Below, one piece after another: positions 48,141 to 61,130 of a stretch of DNA of 64,000 nt; the stretch's first letter is position 1; each line of letters starts with the position of its first letter. Both the position numbers and the translations under genes were made by a program. Where the stretch lies: positions 14,081,501 through 14,145,500 of the forward strand of contig NC_088303.1 in NCBI RefSeq assembly GCF_032854445.1. The letters run 5' to 3'. The notes beneath the pieces are model-generated. The model was not told the origin of the DNA, did not search any database, and saw only the letters and a program-made list of their open reading frames with translations. This DNA is from Liolophura sinensis. Its lineage: Eukaryota > Mollusca > Polyplacophora > Chitonida > Chitonidae.

Positions 48141-50577
48141 AATTCATAACAGAACAACTTATTTTTTTTTCATGAGATGAGCTTTAATTCAATGTGCTTA
48201 AAACAAAACATGACATGAAGAAAAAAATCACAGCATATAATAATATTTAGTTCAGCAAACTTGAATAATAACTTAAGTGTTTGGTTTTCGGGTAAGAAAT
48301 GCTTTACCACATATCTTTTTTCACTGACCACCCAGAAAGTCGCATGACCAGCGATTAGAAGGCTTTAGGATTTGTGCAATGATTGACCTTAACGATCATA
48401 AAAGGCATCCATGTTTTACTGAAGTAATGTACACACACAATTCTCCACATTACTATGTGAATATGCTTTTGTCAGTAACCAAACGTAACAGTTCAGATTG
48501 ACTGGTCAACTAGCCAGACGACTGGTTTAACACATGCTTTTCAAAGAAAAAAATGTAAGAAGCATTAGGTAACAAAATTTTACAGCTTGGCAAAGCTCAG
48601 AAATCAGAATTTCCCTTTGAACATTTTTTGCAAAATAAACATAAAGATAAGCCACGTGACTAAAGTGAATCTGACTGTTCATTGGTCACAAATTTCCACC
48701 TATAATGACACCCACTGTGTTATGGACAAAGACACCTGTGATATTTACAGATACCACAATCCCCACTCCTTTTAACCCCCTCCCAAACAAAAGGGACTTA
48801 TAATTTATTAACAGCACATTTAACGAGGTAGTTTGTGTTATTTATTTACGTTTGATCAACTCCTATTGCCATGGTGATATTCAGTATTATGATTGGCTCC
48901 TGCCTTTTGTTGTGAAAGTTATTCCAATTTACAAATATGGTTTTCTTTATAATTAAAGGAATTTCCTTCCTTCAAATGAAGCTAGAGAACAAAGACCACA
49001 AAAGTGAACCCACTGTACATATAAACATTCCAGTATCCATGGAAATATCTGATGAATAATATTTATAACTTGTTGACCAATCAAATAACATATGTTCACT
49101 GACAATCATTCACGGACATACATTCATTAAACTGTACATAAAATGCATTCTATGTAACAAACAAGACTACTGGTAATACTGTAACAGTAAATGGTATCAA
49201 GTGTGACATGTCGCCACAGGTGGCTACTGTGTTAGGGTGTAGCACCTCCATGGCACTTTTCTGCCACAAGCGCTGTATTCAATACATCTACAATGTAATG
49301 TGCTATACTTAAATTGACTTGTGGCAAATGCACTTGGCCAAAATTGTGGCAAAATTCAAGATCCTTAGGTTCTCAATATTGTGCTAATGTTGTTTCCTTT
49401 AAGATTTCAGACTATAGGTTAGATGGGAACGAAACAGGCTTTATACACCATCATTTTCAAACTGATTGAATGATGAAACACAGGAAAATATTTTGTAAAC
49501 AATACAAGGTAAAGCAATTTATCAATAACTTTACTGAACGTCCAAAAATTGTTTTATTGAACTAGATTTGTCCATGATTTAGCAATTTGGAAAATTGTTT
49601 AGCATGTGTTTTCTTTATAGATATATATCCTTTTTGAAAACCAATGCCAGTTTCATGCCACAAATAACAGTATACCCTGTAAGTAATGGTAATCTGGACT
49701 GATACAACCGCTAAACCACAATTCACCACCAACCACCTGATAGCACAGCAACAAAGTACACTTGACGTTTCAACAACTGACCATTCAATAACGGACACAA
49801 AGACATTTAGCTCTTGATCAGAACTGTCCACCACATAGTGAGAGTGTAAATGTAGAGCCCAATAATCTCAGGGTGACATTACAGGTTGTGGGGTGAGGGT
49901 ACCACAGTGTGATGGGGCGAGGGGTTGTCTTCCAAAGGAAAGTTACATGTATATTGTTCTTCATCATCCACAAACAGATTCAATTCTGAAGTTCTGGAAC
50001 TGTGTCAGGGGTATCTTTGGTACAATGTTGAAGCTCCAAGGATGGAGTTTCAAAACCAAGAAAAATTTTAAGTTTCTACTGTGTTTTCATTGGTTGTCAC
50101 ACTGAGTATTTTAATTTGACACACCTTTGGTCTGTTTTAAGTCTCATCAGCTTCAGGTGTAGTTGTTTAATCTTACCCAGCACCAACAGATTACTCTTTG
50201 CATGAACGGTTGTTTTGGTTATGGCAGAGGTCTGTCAGTTTCCATGTAGAATGAAGTAAATGTTCAGAGACCCCTGAATCTGTGCGTTATCCCCTCCACC
50301 CATTGACACAAAAGTCTTTTTTAAGCATAAGGAAGTATATACCCTGTCAGTAAGGGGTTGCCAAGGAAACCATCAAGCCATGCCCCCATCACGGCGGCTG
50401 CCAGTGTCACAAAGAGCAAAGCATACCAATATCACACAGAAGGCCTCTGTTTCAGGCAAATTGTCAAGACAAAGAATTCTTCCCAGTTGGGCACGATGTT
50501 GTAGAAGCCACTTTGTAATGTAAACTGGAAATATCATTAAGAAGTCGGCTAGTGTCACGCACACCACCACGGCTGTG
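48141..50577 (-). other. Probable 3' UTR and downstream flank of nkd
   Basis: No gene or known repeat. On the minus strand an AATAAA lies about 1 kb after the nkd stop (49553-49558), and the rest is AT-rich unique sequence. Confidence 0.45.
49553..49558 (-). promoter_or_regulatory. Possible polyadenylation signal (AATAAA) of nkd
   Basis: The first canonical hexamer I found downstream of the nkd stop on the minus strand. It implies a 3' UTR of about 1.0 kb. Later signals cannot be excluded. Confidence 0.45.
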
Positions 50578-53500
50578 TCACGCCTCATAATAATGGTGAT
50601 AGTGATGGTGATGATGGTGTTCATGAACGTGATGGTGTTCGTGTCTCTGAATCACCAGTCGTTTGCCGTCCTCATCCCACGTGTGCTGCCTCTCAATCCA
50701 CTCCGCCACTTGCTGCATAGCAAGGTCGTGGTCTTTCTCTCGATGGCGGTGCCGACGGTGATAATGCGGGGACACCGAATCGGGCACCTGAGAGGGCAAA
50801 CTGACTGGTCTATACCGACTATACTTGCTCATTGGAGATGAGCTGACTTTAGTCTGAGATTTAGGGGAGCGCTGCGTCGCTTCCTGGGGGTCAAATGACC
50901 TTGACCTAACATGGGGGTCAAACCTGACATTGTCAAAGAGTTTTGTGCTTGTCACCTTTGTGCTTTCCCCTTCCTTCTTCAGGTTGTCGTGGAACTTGCA
51001 TGCTGCGTCCTGCGACCTTCCTCGCTGCGGAGATTGCTGGTTTTCCTGTGCATGATTCAGTTCAGAGGAGGTAGGTTGAAATTTAGAGGTATTATTTTCT
51101 ACACCTGCTAAGTCCAGATAATAATTGCGTCTGTCTTGACTTTCCTTGGGTCTCTCCTCAGTTTGGTTGTTCTGGCACACAGGCTTGTGCTTCCTCTTCT
51201 GGTGAGAGTGCTCATGCTGTGAACTGCCGCGGGAATCACTATGGTGCCTCCTGAAATCACAAAGGTGAGCAAGTTAAAATACACTTACACAATAAATCAA
51301 GCAATGCATGAAACCACACTTGTACCATAAATAAACCACACAAAATAAAGGTAAGCAATTCAAAATACTTTCACATTAAATACACTCATACATCTTAGAA
51401 TTTAATATCTACATGTATATTCACTACTAACATAAAAACTTTTTATCAAAGCTGTGACAAAGATGTGTGACAATTACGATAATGCTGACACGACCACTGA
51501 AGTTGTACAATATGGTAAAACTGATGCAACCACTGAAGTTGTATAACACGGTAATACTGCCACAGCCACTGAAGTTGTATGGTAATACTGCCACAACCAC
51601 TAAAGTTGTACTAAACGGTAATACTGCCACAACCACTAAAGTTGTATTATACGGTAATACAGACATAGCCAATGAAGTTGTATTATACGGCAATACAGAC
51701 TTAGTCACTGAAGTTGTATGATATGGTAATACTGACACAGCCATCAAAGTTGCATTGTATGGTAATACTGACACAACCACTGAAGTTGTATAATATGGTA
51801 ATACTGCCACAGCCACAGAAGTTGTATTGTATGGTAATACTGCCACAACCACTAAAGTTGTATTGTATGGTAGTACTGCCACAACCACTGAAGTTGTATT
51901 ATATGGTAATACTGACATAGCCACTGAAGTTGTATGATACGGTAATACTGACACAACCACTGAAGTTGTATGATACGGTAATACTGACACAAGCACTGAA
52001 GTTGCATTGTATGGTAATACTGACACAACCACTGAAGTTGCATTGTATGGTAATGCTGACACAACCACTAAAGTTGTATTGTATGGTAATACAGACACAA
52101 CTACTGAAGTTGTGTTATATGGTAATACTGACACAAGCACTGAAGTTGTATTATACAGTAATGCTGACACAAGAACTGAAGTTGTATTGTATGGTAACAC
52201 AGAACCACTGAAGTTGTACTGTATGGTAATACAGACACAACTACTGAAGTTGTATTATATGGTAATACTGTCATAATCAATGAAGTTGTATTATAACCCT
52301 GAGAGAACCTTACAAGTCATTATACTACTGTACTTAATTTTCCTTCCAAGTAAGCACTATAGCCAAATGTACTCACCTAAGATGTCGTACATGATTTCTC
52401 TCCATATTCTGCTGCACTAGTTCCGCCAAATGCTGATGATCATGAGAACTCAGTCGTACTCTGTTCCCGTGAAGAGTTTGCAGCGTTGACGGCTGATGAC
52501 CACTTTGTTGCTGGTGATGTCTTGTTTGTTGTTGTTGTTGGGCCTGCTGCTGCTGTTGTTGTTGGGCTTGCTGCTGTTGCTGCTTTTCTATATTGCATTT
52601 CGGAGTATGCTGGTGCCGGCTACTTTGTTGTAATAAATTATTTAACTTAGAAAGGTCTTTGGGCAAATGTATGGTCTGGCCATTGTCTGTAGCATTGGCT
52701 AAGCTGCTGTCTTTGTTCACAGGGGAGTCCTTGCCTTTCGAATTTTTCACAGGTGATGATTTAACATCCGCCTTAATATCAGCCTGGAGCTGTGAGTTGT
52801 CGGGGCCTACTGTCAGGCGCAGTTTTAACGATTTAGTTCCACTGCTGGGTAGCTTGATGGAGGAGCCCACTGCATCATACAGCGCCTTTAACAGGCTGGC
52901 CAGGTCCTGAGGATAAAAGAAAAAACACATGAGAATTACACAATGGATATAACCTCCAATTTACTGGTGTTAAACTTCAAATCACAAATCAAGGAAATGT
53001 CAGCATACTGTACTTCATATACAAGTAGGCCAAAGACTTGATTATATGCATGTGTACAGTATTCTGGCACTGCTTACACCACCACAGCAGTGATGACCCA
53101 AACCCAAACATACATTCTTATACATTACCAGTATGCTACATACATATATTACATTTTATTGCTATTACATTTTACATTTGTGAAGTAAAATCTCCATGCT
53201 GATTAACACTGCATCCAGAATAATGGTTTAGCAGTTCAATAATAGATAACAGTAACAGGGGGAAATTTTTTTATCATAAACAGCACTATATACATAATTC
53301 CTAAATAATCTCACATGCTAAAATAGGAATTGCTAAATCAATGTTTTCTTACTCTGACTACCGTGTTTCGATTGTCATTTGTATCAATATGCCAACAAAA
53401 AGGTAATGTCTTAAACTGTAAAACAAACCCATTTAGACTTGTAAAGAGTCTCACTCCAGCCTTTACAACTTATGTACTGCTATAAAGCAGCTATTACATG

Positions 53501-56500
53501 AATGTTGAAGTGGGGTCAGGACTAGTGGTATGTCTTCTCAGCTTAAGACTAAAGCAGACCACTGGGTTGGACAGGGCTATTTGTAAACTACTGATATCCA
53601 AGACTAAAGTTATTCAGGACTATTTATTTGGTCAATGTCACTTAATTCCCTGGAACAATGAACACTGATACATCTCTGCCAGGGTTGTAGGGGGAAATGT
53701 CAGTAATTTGGTACTCCATTCTCTGGAATTTGTAATTACCAATCAAAGTTTGGAGTCTCTTGGGTTAGGTGACCTTTCCCTGACCACAAATCAATAGTGG
53801 AGTGGAGAAGGGCAGCCACTTTGCCCCTGCCCAATACACCTACACCTCCCTCCCCTCCTCCAATTTTCTTAACTCTATTCCTCTTGCTGGTGGACATCAA
53901 GTCTGGCTTGCCTGTAAAACCAGACTCAACCAGAACCACATTTTGACCAAGACAGATTCTCTGCTGGACACTGCATGTACACCATGTAGTATTGACCACA
54001 ACTGACCAGGAGCTTCATGGATGTTCCCTAGCCCCAAAGGCAGTCCTGACCTTCTGACTACTAGTAGAGTAGATGACTCACTACCAGCGAAATCCCACCA
54101 CCAATCCTCAATGGAACCTGTGTCCATGGCAACCGATGAAGAGGCTTCCTAAGAGTGACAAGACAATGGATCACCATCAAATTGTGAGACTCTTAAGGGA
54201 GACCTCTCTCCCTGTTATTACCCACACACGTCCAGGCCTAGCACAACAACCACAGCAGCACAATGACCATTAAAGTGACTGATTTTCCTTCAATTCACCC
54301 AATCCCTCCTGAGCAAACTGACAATGGCATCATTATGTCAGCCATGTTGTTTTTGTAACCAATAACTCTGTGCTTAACATGAAGAAATCTTCTTAAAGGT
54401 ATTCCCAAAATTACAACTTCAAAACTGGAAAAGTTTGGAATATTCAAGATTTAGTTCAACTCACACCATCCATTAAGTTCAAAACAGACTTTCCAATTCA
54501 CACAGCACTTGACGAAAGACACCTGGACAAAAAATCCTAAAAGCCAATGTCACTTTGCTATATTCCTGGACAAAGTTAAAGTCGAGCAGGAGGAAACAAA
54601 TTCTGTATGAATGCCATATCAATCAGTCCATCTCCTAAACGATCTGTTTGAGAAGTTAACTCTGACTACACAGAGTTGTTATGTTAGCCAGTGTTTTACC
54701 CAGTCAAACAGTCTGGGCTCCCTCATCCGTCTCCTATAAAACAGCCTTGTGGAGACCGCAGGATGCCTACCATTTACCAGCCAACTACAATCAACATCTT
54801 CCCCAATCTTTACCTCTCGCCCACTCTATTTACTCTCTTCAACTCCCACTTTTTTGGGCTGTACAACTGATCAAAGTGCTATCAGTGTAGTCTTCTCCAG
54901 GACAGACAGCTCAGTTTTCTACAGCCAGGATGCTCCACAGTCTCAGTTTAAGACAGTTACTGATGTCTACAGGGTGCCTGGCGTCAAAATCTTACCCCAG
55001 GAGAATTTAAATAACAGCCTGTATTTCTCCAGAGAAATCCCTATCACCAGCCAGAGTATACATTTGCTCCCATTCCCCACAAGCAGACCCCTTTGTAGGC
55101 GACCCAAGGATAAATTTACCATCTCCAGATAGAATAATTTGCAATTTAACTTGACGTAGCCAGCTGTGTGATAATGCCTAACTGGAAACAATGATATCTG
55201 CGCTTAGATAAAAGCCTAACCTGATCGCTCTCTTGGCCAGCCCAATGCCTAGAACTGCTATATCTGGATAATCTATACCCCCTCATTAATCACCAGTTTG
55301 CTGGACAGTTAGTACATACATGTGTACTTTGTTACCATCAAAACTCTGAATAAGTGTCTTATTGAAAAAAAAAAAAACATAGGGCAGCACTTTCATTAGA
55401 AAATGATGTACCCACATTCCAATTCAACTGTAAACACTAAACTCCTTACCAATGTGTTTACAAACACAGATAAAATGGCCGATATTTGTAGAAAATTAAT
55501 TGAATTCATTGTAAAAACATGGGAAATGAGAATATACTCAAATATTAATCGCATCTTCTCTGAAGCTGATTTCTATAAATGCATTTTTACAGTGCGAATT
55601 TTTCTTTTTTCTGCTTTCACATTGATGAAAGCAGCATCAAGAGATTTTATTTGATGTATTATTGATGAGCAAAGCATTGAAAACAAAAAGGAGCTTTTCT
55701 CTCATTTTTTTTCCGAAGCAAAGTTTCATCGAAAAAAATTACATTGGCTAATTTATAAATCATTCAGATAATAAGAGGAAAACGAAGGTTGTTAATTTTT
55801 TTTAGGATGTGTTTGGGATGTGCTGTGCTTGGGGAGGGTGGCTGTTTTCCTGTAAGCTGAAGGCAATGAAGGAGCTAAAGCAGGCTGCTAGGGTCTGTTA
55901 TCTCCTCAGATGACAAGGGTACCAGGAGACACAGAGGCAAGAGATCCCACATGTGATAAGAGTTCCTGGGGCTGCTCAGATCTAAGAGTAGTGAAGGGAT
56001 GTATCCTTCCTTACCCCCAGCCTCTGTCCACACACTAACACACATGGTCTCTTTATTGGTACAATCCATCAAGCTGCACTTCCCAGCCAGGGCTGACTGA
56101 GGCCCCCTCTAAACAAGCCTATCAAATATCTGCGCTTATTTCCACCTAAAAGGAAGGTTTATATTCCAGCAAGTTCTCAGAACTTCCCTGTTTACAGCCT
56201 ATTGCCCAAGTCAGTGGGCAAAACTTTGCAGGGCTCACAACAAATACAGTGTAAAAGCCACTTCAAAAAGAGGGCAGTCAGAGCAGTGAATTCCCTGGCA
56301 GACTGTAACCATTTGATCCTTGTTCTGAGGGTCCATATGTTAGCCATTAGTGAGCTGGGAAGGGTGGCACACAAGGGTGGAGGATGAGGGAAGAGTAAGA
56401 CTCCTTCTTGATCAAACTCACAGATAAGGAGGGGGCCAGGCAGGATCTCACCTTCCATGTCAAACTTTGTTAACAGCCAAATCTCAATACAGGCACATCT

Positions 56501-59500
56501 GCAAAGTACACCAACATCTGAGGCTTCCAAAATACACACACCAGTGTACTCTAGTAGTGTACACCAACATTTGAAGCTTCCACACTACACACCACCAGTG
56601 TAACCAAGCAGTGTATACCAACATTTGAGGCTTCCACCCTACACACCATCAATGTAACCAAGCAGTGTACCCCAACATTTGAGACTTCCACACTACACAC
56701 CATCAGTGTAACCAAGCAGTGTACACCAACATTTGAGACTTCCACACTACATACCATCAGTGTAACCAAGCAGTGTACACCAACCTTTGAAGCTTCCACC
56801 CTACACACCATCAGAGTAACCAAACAATGTACACCAACCTTTGAGGCTTCCACACTACACACCATCAGTGTAACAAAGCAGTGTACCCCAACATTTGAGG
56901 CTTCCACACTACACACCATCAGTGTAACCAAGCAGTGTACCCCAACATTTGAGGCTTCCACGCTACATACCATCAGTGTAATCTGTTAGTGTACACCAAC
57001 ACCTGAGGTTGATGCACTGAACACGATCAGTATACTCTACCAGTGTACACCAACATCTGAGACTTCCACACTACACCTCTGGCAGTGTACACCAACCACA
57101 GAGATGCCTTATTACTAAACACCAGCGAGCATCAAAATCTATGGCTCCAGCACTGGACACAACCAAAGGCACTCCAGTTCACCAAAGTCGGTGGCTGTAG
57201 TGTAAACCAACATCTGAGACTTCATCACTGAACATAACCAGCGTACTCTAGGAATGTGCAGTAATGTCAGATGCTTCATTTGTAAACACCATCATTGTAC
57301 CCCATCAGTGTGCTTCAACATCTGAGGCTTCGTAGTTAAACACAACCAGTGTACTATAGAAATGTGCAGTAATGTCAGATGCTTTATTATTAAACACAAT
57401 CAGTCTACCCTACAATGTGCTTCAACATCAAAGGCTTCATCACGGAACACTATCAATTTACTCTAGTAATGTGCAGTAATTTCATATGCTTCATTGTTAA
57501 GCACAAGCAGTGTGCCACATCAGTGTGCTTCAACATGTGAGGCCTTCTCAATAAACACCACTCCAGCAGAGTGCACAAAGACATGGCGTACATTAACGTA
57601 ACGCATGGACACTAAATAAACCTCACAATCTATGAGACACTTGTGCACATGGTGAATAACAAGCAGATTACTGAAGGACAGAAACAAAATGTTTAATTGT
57701 ACCTAAAATGCAACCATTTAATCCATGTATATAATAAACTATTACAGAATCCATACTGTTATATCTACATGTAAATGTAGGGCCATATATAACCACTTGC
57801 CAAACAAAGGACAAAACTCTCCAGTATTCGAGTAACAAGCAATTGATTATTTCTCCTGAAACATCAACCTACTCTCTAACCTTCAAATAAACCATCATTG
57901 TTACCATTTAGGCCCATAATTGCATGGATGAAGTAGTCAATTTTCCATTTGATCAGGAATAGAGGGCCTCTGGGAAGAGTAAACTGTGCAATTTGTGACA
58001 CTTACTTTCTTTAAATAAAGGTTTCACTGATTCATTCATTCAATGTTTAACTATGATACCTATTTTTTTTTTTTTTTCGATATCAGGTGAATGGATCGAC
58101 TATCAGACAGACCACCCTTTCTAAAGTAGACAATTTGCTACAGTTCATGTGGGTACTTGTAACAGTGAGGGAGACGTGTGTTGTTCTATTCAGATCAGCC
58201 TTTATTCACAGGTCATTTTAATATGCTTATTGTGGACAGTAAGAAAACTACACATGTATGTATACAAAACTCTTTCCGTCGGTACCACGTGAATAAACAA
58301 TTCAAGCATTTACTGATACAAGACACCTTTCTGGTAATCAATATGCATGCTATTAACCAAGACTTACAGAAAACATGAACTTCAGTTAACATACAAATTA
58401 GACTTTGTATCATGGGATGCTTTGCTAACTTCGTAATAAACTGATCACGAAAACTCACATCCCCTTCGTGAATTTCTTGTGTCTGATGAGCTCGCATGCA
58501 AATGGTCTAAAGTACAATGAGGCATACCACTGGGAATTATGGTCAGTATACATGTTTAAATTTGTAAATTTACTAAGGAGAGAGCCTCGACATAAATATT
58601 TGTTTAGCCGAAGAATGGATATTGGTGTAAAGGATAGAAGAAAGTGATAAATATTCAGAGGGCATGGTGTTAAAATGAAGGCCAGGGAGATGAGGTCTTG
58701 GCATCTAATTGGTCACTTGGGACTAGCAAATCCAGTTAAACCTCCAACACCTCAGCCATTAGTTCATGGAGAGACATTAAACAACACCATCTTCATCTTA
58801 CTTCATTAAAGGCTCTCTGTATGTAACAACACCAACAGATCAAGAGCTAGCCCCTGGGGGTGGCTAGTTATACTTAAGCTCACTAGGCCTGGGTGGGGTT
58901 TCAGTCTCAAAGTAAACCCCTGAGGTGTCATATCTCTGAAAATGCATGTACTGGAGTGTCTGGCACTGATGTATAATGTGTAACAGAGACTGGTCAGTAG
59001 ATGTTCTTAAGAAACTGGACAGACATGGTGCAATGATATTTGTTCAGCTACACATCTTAACATCGGACCTATTCTAAAACACCCTGCTCTTAGATAATCG
59101 TCACCCTCTGCTGAAGTAATCTTCACCCTGTTCTTTGATAATCTTCATTGCAGTTAGATTTTTTAAGATTTCCTTTCACAAAATATCAGTCTCGTCTGTG
59201 TATGTTACCATTCAAAACTGGTAATAAAGATCCTAAAATTTATAAAGTGAGTTGCATTATTACTTTCTTTATTTTAACACTATAAGTGGTACAGGTACAA
59301 GTCTAACATTTACTGAAGGGCAGTCATTTGATCAATGATTCTCTCTCTCAGAACAACAGAAGTGCATGTAACCAATCACACTTCAAACAAACTGATCCAG
59401 AGGCTAACATCTTTCTCCTCAGTAACCTTGGTGATACACATACTGGGTATAAAATAAATGGAAAACTTCATACTGCACTGTCTATACAAAAATAGCTCTG

Positions 59501-60282
59501 TATAAGTGAGTCTTTTATCTAGTGCTGCTTCACTGAGACGACTTGGCACAGGCAAGTAAGCTGCCTGCCTGAGCCATTATACTGATATGGGTCAACCAGT
59601 GGTTGCACTATCCCCTTCATGCTGAACCCCAAGCGAGGAAGTGACAACTTCCTCTTTTAAAGTCTTAGGTGTGACTCGTCCCAGGATTGATCCTGGATTT
59701 ACCGCTTCGGAAGCGGATAGCTCTGTTGGAGTTACATCCTTACCATGTACATGTAGTTTGCCTTCACTCACTCAAGATAACATATCCTGAAGCTTCACTC
59801 TAAGGAAATTTTGAAGAAAGCCTAACCAGGGCCATGTTTGAACTCATCAAGTCAACGGTGAGAATTTCAAACTTGTGCATGTTCAGCCCCATTATCTCCC
59901 CTTCTGGGTCACACAGGTCTGTGGCCAAAACTGTTATATTTTACCAGGGGTAGACCAGGAATTTGGGGGATGCCCAGATATGTTTTCATGGCCACTGTTA
60001 TTGATATATACAGAGAGTTCATGTAGGTCTGAGTGCAAGTAAGCAAAAAGAGGGTGGAGGGGGGGGGGGGGGGGGTGGGGAGGTGGTGGTGGTGGGGGGC
60101 TATAACCAGACTACATGGCCCAACCTCTGAGACATTCCCCCTCCATATAAAACCACTCTGACTCACACACACACACTCACCTCCTTTGTTATTTTCCCCT
60201 GGCCATCAAAGTCGTACAGTGTAAAAGACCATTCTTGTTTTGAGCTCTCCCTGCTTTCAATCTGCACTCCACACTCGAATTC
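50578..60282 (-). CDS. nkd: Naked cuticle homologue, 3' part (three coding exons, 434 codons)
   Basis: Nkd proteins bind Dishevelled through an EF-hand region and restrain Wnt signalling. Exons on the minus strand: 60282-60181 (34 codons, phase 0 both ends), 52906-52377 (530 nt), 51250-50578 (673 nt, stop TGA), all GT/AG and frame-consistent. The first encodes QEWSFTLYDFDGQGKITKE, the Nkd EF-hand. Its last loop residue, Asp, comes from the next exon (DLASLLKALYDAVGSSIKLP). The middle exon also carries KLRLTV, and then a glutamine-rich tract of about 25 residues from mixed CAG/CAA codons. The last exon has the family motif RRNYYLDLAGVENNTSKFQP and a basic serine-rich stretch. It ends in the histidine cluster (RHEHHHVHEHHHHHHYHHYY, then EA) typical of Nkd C-termini. 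The N-terminal exons, where a myristoylation site would be expected, were not found. A 33-nt exon candidate lies at 62061-62093. Both complete introns contain tandem arrays. Confidence 0.93.
51483..52300. repeat. 36-bp minisatellite in the last nkd intron
   Basis: About 22 units of GGTAATACTGACACAACCAC followed by TGAAGTTGTATTATAC, with variants (GCCACA, TTGTAT, CATTGT). It occupies roughly 70 percent of the 1.1-kb intron 51251-52376. Because 36 is divisible by three, long open frames run through it on both strands, including 257 codons on the minus strand. These are repeat artefacts. Confidence 0.93.
52907..56474. other. nkd intron, unique part
   Basis: Unique sequence with short plus-strand open frames (for example 54749-55132, 127 codons) that show no domain, codon or splice support. 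No gene called. Confidence 0.5.
56475..57565. repeat. 54-bp minisatellite with degraded flank in the nkd intron
   Basis: Units of 54 bp (GTGTACACCAACATTTGAGG, CTTCCACACTACACACCATC, AGTGTAACCAAGCA) are regular over 56550-56990, with about nine copies. They degrade into longer, irregular units until about 57565 (for example GTGCAGTAATGTCAGATGCT). The 140-codon minus-strand frame across it is an artefact of the period being a multiple of three. Confidence 0.88.
57566..59506. other. nkd intron, no feature seen
   Basis: AT-rich unique sequence. A T-run lies at about 58062-58077. I found no exon-like segment on either strand. Confidence 0.45.
59507..59765 (-). repeat. Dispersed repeat of molluscan type
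   Basis: Read on the minus strand it contains AAAAGAGGAAGTTGTCACTT, CCTCGCTTGGGGTTCAGCAT, GAAGGGGATAGTGCAACCAC, TGGTTGACCCATATCAGTAT, AATGGCTCAGGCAGGCAGCT and AGTGAAGCAGCACTA. I recall this pattern as a common repeat in bivalve genomes. The nearby GATTGATCCTGGGACG-like segment suggests a tRNA-related part. Only one copy is in the window. Confidence 0.45.
60056..60098. repeat. G-rich tract beside the nkd EF-hand exon
   Basis: A run of at least 16 G followed by GGTGGTGGTGG-type sequence, about 80 bp inside the intron after the EF-hand exon. A CA repeat adjoins the donor itself (CACACACACACTCAC at 60166-60180). In the nkd transcript the tract is C-rich; the plus strand could form G-quadruplexes. 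Confidence 0.85.
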
Positions 60283-61075
60283 CTGAGGGAAAAGAAAGAG
60301 TAGAATGTGTACTGTGCAGATTGTGGCTCTGATAACTCCGCCAAGCCAGCTTAGTCAGGAGGGTAAAAAGGTGCTCAGTTCCCTGCCGAGGAAAACATAC
60401 CACAGCGATAATTGGTGCAAATGTTACCAACATCTCTATAATTCAGCCAGTTGTTTTTTGTTTAGATGGATCAAGGTTTTTCACAATGGTAATTAACATA
60501 CATGCTGTACTTCTCAAAAACAGGGCTAAATGTGCAAGAAACATGTTCAACTCCCAGAAAGAAACTACAGGTGGTCTTCAACTAGCTTTTAACAACTGCT
60601 GAAGATGGAGGCTGGTGATAAAGTTAAGTGACAGGTTTCCCAGCTTCTTTAGACAAGAGTTACCCTAATCCCCTGGCTTCCTTCCATGGCACCCCACTGA
60701 AAAGGGCATTTCAAATACCTTATGGTAATAAAACTGGACAAAGTTAGTAAAACTTACTGATCAGTGCATGTTCTCTCCTGCGTACACAAGGTAATATTAA
60801 AAATATGCTGGTACATGGAGTTGGTCACATAACAGGGTTCTTAAAAGAGACATAAGCAAGATGCCGCATCTGCACCCTATTGACTCAGAAGAGGTAAACA
60901 GTCTTCACTCAGAACTTTTCTCTCAGGGTCAATCTAGCTTTAAGCCTTGCTCCTGGCCCCAATTCTTCCTGGTAACTTCTGAGGAATGTGCCCTCTAGTT
61001 AACCAGGCCGAGGGGGGTGAGGTGGAGAAGTTGTGGGTAGGGGAGATCTATCTGTTGATGTAGCTGATGTATACA

Positions 61076-61080
61076 TATAC

Positions 61081-61128
<48 letters not shown>
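61076..61128. repeat. TACA/TA microsatellite
   Basis: Several TACA tetramers pass into about 17 TA dinucleotides. Confidence 0.93.

Positions 61129-61130
<2 letters not shown>

Noticed and set aside
51427-52200. 257-codon minus-strand frame with valine-serine-valine-leucine repeats
   Set aside because: It runs through the 36-bp minisatellite. The period is a multiple of three, so open frames arise on both strands. It lies inside an nkd intron.
54749-55132. 127-codon plus-strand frame inside the nkd intron
   Set aside because: Opposite strand to nkd, overlaps another short frame, with low-complexity Ser/Thr/Pro composition and no homology seen.
56551-56973. 140-codon minus-strand frame with repeated MVCSVEASNVGVHCLVTL
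   Set aside because: It is the 54-bp repeat read in frame, with no independent coding signal.
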